A program made the translations under genes and the position numbers. 64,000 nt of DNA from Planctomycetota bacterium (GTDB lineage Bacteria > Planctomycetota > Planctomycetia > Pirellulales > UBA1268): the NCBI GenBank assembly GCA_003669585.1, contig QWOQ01000005.1, forward strand, positions 124,001 to 188,000, in the 5' to 3' direction. Every line of letters begins with the position of its first letter. The stretch's first letter is position 1. Shown in pieces: positions 62,718 to 64,000 of the stretch. The notes under the pieces are model-generated. The model ran no database searches. It was not told the origin of the DNA and saw nothing but the letters and a program-made list of their open reading frames with translations.

Positions 62718-63539
62718 TCACCCGATTTTTATCAATAATCCCTCGACTGTCGTCGACGAGTACGATTTCAGTGAGAGCGCGGCCCCCTTCACGCTCGTAA
62801 CTCCTGTTGACGTTAATTTCGCAGACCCCGTTCCATTAATTTCAGCACATCCTGCGCTGACGGTGTAATTGCCGGCTGTGACTTTCCTTGACAAACATGT
62901 TAAGCCATCCATTCCCGCAACAGTCGTGTCCATGGTTACATAGCATCCCGTTTCCTCGCCAATTATTTTCTTAACAGCGAGAGCTAGCTTGGTATTTTTT
63001 CCGTGCGAGGCTATTCTATCCGTTGCCGTTTCACATTTTGTTGATGTGTCAATAACGTATCCCGGGCCTTTTTTTACCGTTACGCTATTCGCATTGGATA
63101 TATCGATCTTGAATCCCCCCACGGGCAGAGCCCCCCCAAGCAACGGAAGAAGTCCGAAAGCGCTAACCTGTAATCCCGACGTACTGGAAATATTTGCTCC
63201 AACGACAGCGGTCAATTTCAGGCCGTAGTGACTACTCGAACCAAAGCCAGCCTGCACGCTGGCCGAGTTTCCTTCCAGGAAACTGTTGCTGTTGCCAAAA
63301 TGCACCCCCCTTTTGGTTCCCTCAAGAAACCCATAAGAATCACCTTTCTGTGTGTTGGCACTGTCTCCAATCTGCTCTTTATAGCTGTCGCCTGTTTGAA
63401 GCTCGGCCGAAGAACCCTTCGTGTTAAAATTCGCGGACTCTTCTGTTATGCCGGTTGTGTTACCGCTGAATCTAAATTTTTTCTGCCCGGAACCAAAATT
63501 ATCCGTAAACCATCCGGTAAATTTTTCTAAGGTCGTCAT
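62718..63539 (-). CDS. AT-rich hypothetical protein with an RHS/VgrG-like beta-helical C-terminus
   Basis: A 273-residue protein I do not recognise as a whole. The first half is polar and repetitive, with repeated GDS motifs (LQTGDSYKEQIGDSANTQKG, then DSYGFLEG and NSNSFLEGNSASVQAG), suggesting a fibrous solenoid. The middle has a short hydrophobic glycine-rich stretch (GLLPLLGGALPVGG). The C-terminus (CAEINGTGSAKLTSTGV, then TTVEGLLIKIG) resembles the beta-helical ends of VgrG/phage spike proteins. There is no signal peptide. The ATG at 63539 has AAGGA upstream. The gene is visibly richer in A/T than its neighbours and lies exactly between two direct repeats, signs of acquisition by transfer. 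A spike, toxin-carrier or adhesion role is possible but unproven. Confidence 0.6.
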   Translation of the reverse strand: MTTLEKFTGWFTDNFGSGQKKFRFSGNTTGITEESANFNTKGSSAELQTGDSYKEQIGDSANTQKGDSYGFLEGTKRGVHFGNSNSFLEGNSASVQAGFGSSSHYGLKLTAVVGANISSTSGLQVSAFGLLPLLGGALPVGGFKIDISNANSVTVKKGPGYVIDTSTKCETATDRIASHGKNTKLALAVKKIIGEETGCYVTMDTTVAGMDGLTCLSRKVTAGNYTVSAGCAEINGTGSAKLTSTGVTSVKGAALSLKSYSSTTVEGLLIKIG

Positions 63540-63687
63540 GGGGAGATCCTTTCTAACGAGCGAAATGATTGAAGTGAATAAATTCGTGCACCAGGCTATC
63601 ACAGAAAAACTTTTCCCAAGCCATCATCTCTCTACAATCCCAAAAATAAATGTGTCGGTAACGAACATCAGAACAGACTATTTTCTG

Positions 63688-63714
63688 TTTTTAGATGTGT
63701 TCAAAAAATGTCAA
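63688..63714 (-). promoter_or_regulatory. Candidate promoter of the AT-rich gene
   Basis: A perfect TTGACA (minus strand, 63709-63714) is followed 15 bases later by TAAAAA (63688-63693), about 150 bases upstream of the start codon at 63539. The spacing is short for a standard promoter, so this is tentative. The surrounding gap 63540-63862 shows no gene. Confidence 0.35.
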
Positions 63715-63797
63715 ACACCCTAACCGATTTCTAACTCTTTGGTCACCGGGGTGAGCTTACGCTCGAGACGTGGGACGGGTAGCGATGAGAGCTGCCT

Positions 63798-63923
63798 CGC
63801 TGCGGAAAAGTCAGGCTGCGGCATCTGCCTCACGAGCAATAGTCTGCGCTTACTGTCACTATTTACTGAACCGACTGCCTGCGGGACACACGGAAACCCA
63901 GGTAGTAGTAGTGGCCCGACGGG
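63798..63923. repeat. Direct repeat 1 (126 bp), right copy
   Basis: Partner of 62485-62610; the two copies are 1313 bases apart, start to start, and enclose the AT-rich gene. Confidence 0.9.
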
Positions 63924-64000
63924 ACGTAGAAGCTGTTGCGGAGCGCCGACCGACAGCCGCCTGGATAGAACCACCAGCCGCCTCCGCGAAGCACGCGGGA
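63863..64000 (-). CDS. Formylglycine-generating enzyme-like (SUMF1 family) protein, C-terminal end only
   Basis: The last 45 codons of a gene that extends beyond the window. On the minus strand the frame reads SRVLRGGGWWFYPGGCRSAL, then RNSFYVPSGHYYYLGFRVS and ends RRQSVQ-stop. RVLRGG.W, CRSA.R and YYLGFR are hallmarks of the FGE-sulfatase C-type-lectin-like fold. Such proteins oxidise a Cys of sulfatases to formylglycine, hydroxylate other substrates, or serve as binding proteins; planctomycetes have many. The Cys in GGCRSA corresponds to one of the conserved positions. The shorter frame in another phase over the same bases is spurious. Confidence 0.75.
   Translation of the reverse strand, partial: SRVLRGGGWWFYPGGCRSALRNSFYVPSGHYYYLGFRVSRRQSVQ

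Noticed and set aside
62485-63923. Template/variable repeat pair of a diversity-generating retroelement (FGE folds are common targets).
   Set aside because: The mismatches are not adenine-specific, homology ends after 20 codons instead of covering the ligand-binding region, and no reverse transcriptase or Avd gene is in the window.

Overview
The window looks like chromosomal DNA of a planctomycete. Evidence: families that are largely planctomycete-specific (PSCyt1/DUF1549/DUF1553, DUF1501, several DUF1592-type haem proteins paired with DUF1552 proteins), a fragment of the N-terminal region typical of planctomycete Ser/Thr kinases, and many exported proteins with Sec or Tat signals. No rRNA, tRNA, CRISPR array or intact insertion sequence was recognised.

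Layout. (1) 1-20 kb: a catabolic cluster. On the plus strand are the 3' end of a 2-hydroxyacid dehydrogenase gene and an SMP-30 lactonase. On the minus strand, read from 19.7 kb down, are a 2-hydroxyacid dehydrogenase, a DapA-type aldolase, an Ldh-type dehydrogenase, an exported two-domain cyclase-fold protein, an Nramp-like carrier, an SDR, a fused 2-oxoacid dehydrogenase E1, its E2, an LssY-like membrane protein, a Tat-exported Gfo/Idh/MocA protein, a HEAT-repeat protein, another 2-hydroxyacid dehydrogenase and an HpcH/HpaI aldolase. A divergent FadR/GntR-type regulator sits at the head, with a 17-bp near-palindrome between it and the cluster. I infer uptake and degradation of a lactone or sugar-acid-like compound to 2-oxoacids and acyl-CoA; the substrate is unknown. 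(2) 20.6-26.3 kb: a PSCyt1/DUF1549/DUF1553 - DUF1501 pair, then a degraded peptidase fragment. (3) 26.6-38.6 kb: an LRR-like dihaem cytochrome, CorA, an IS3-type transposase relic, a sialidase/GH88 pair, and a marR-adaptor-RND pump operon. (4) 38.6-46.7 kb: an MFS/NHL/MDR operon, an exported Gfo/Idh protein, an MNT-HEPN toxin-antitoxin-like pair, and gene debris. (5) 46.7-62.2 kb: two minus-strand operons of DUF1592/DUF1552 proteins, the first carrying two paralogues of an exported family I do not recognise plus a lactonase. (6) 62.4-64 kb: an AT-rich, probably acquired gene between two near-identical 3' ends of formylglycine-generating-enzyme-like genes.

The most striking unlabelled signal is a 35-bp sequence, containing GTTGACCGGGCTATCC or a one-base variant, found five times between 39 and 62.4 kb. 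Each copy lies 67-200 bp upstream of the first gene of a transcription unit and in that gene's orientation. It looks like a shared promoter or leader that ties together the MFS operon, the exported Gfo/Idh gene, the MNT-HEPN pair and both DUF1592/DUF1552 operons. None was seen in the first 39 kb.
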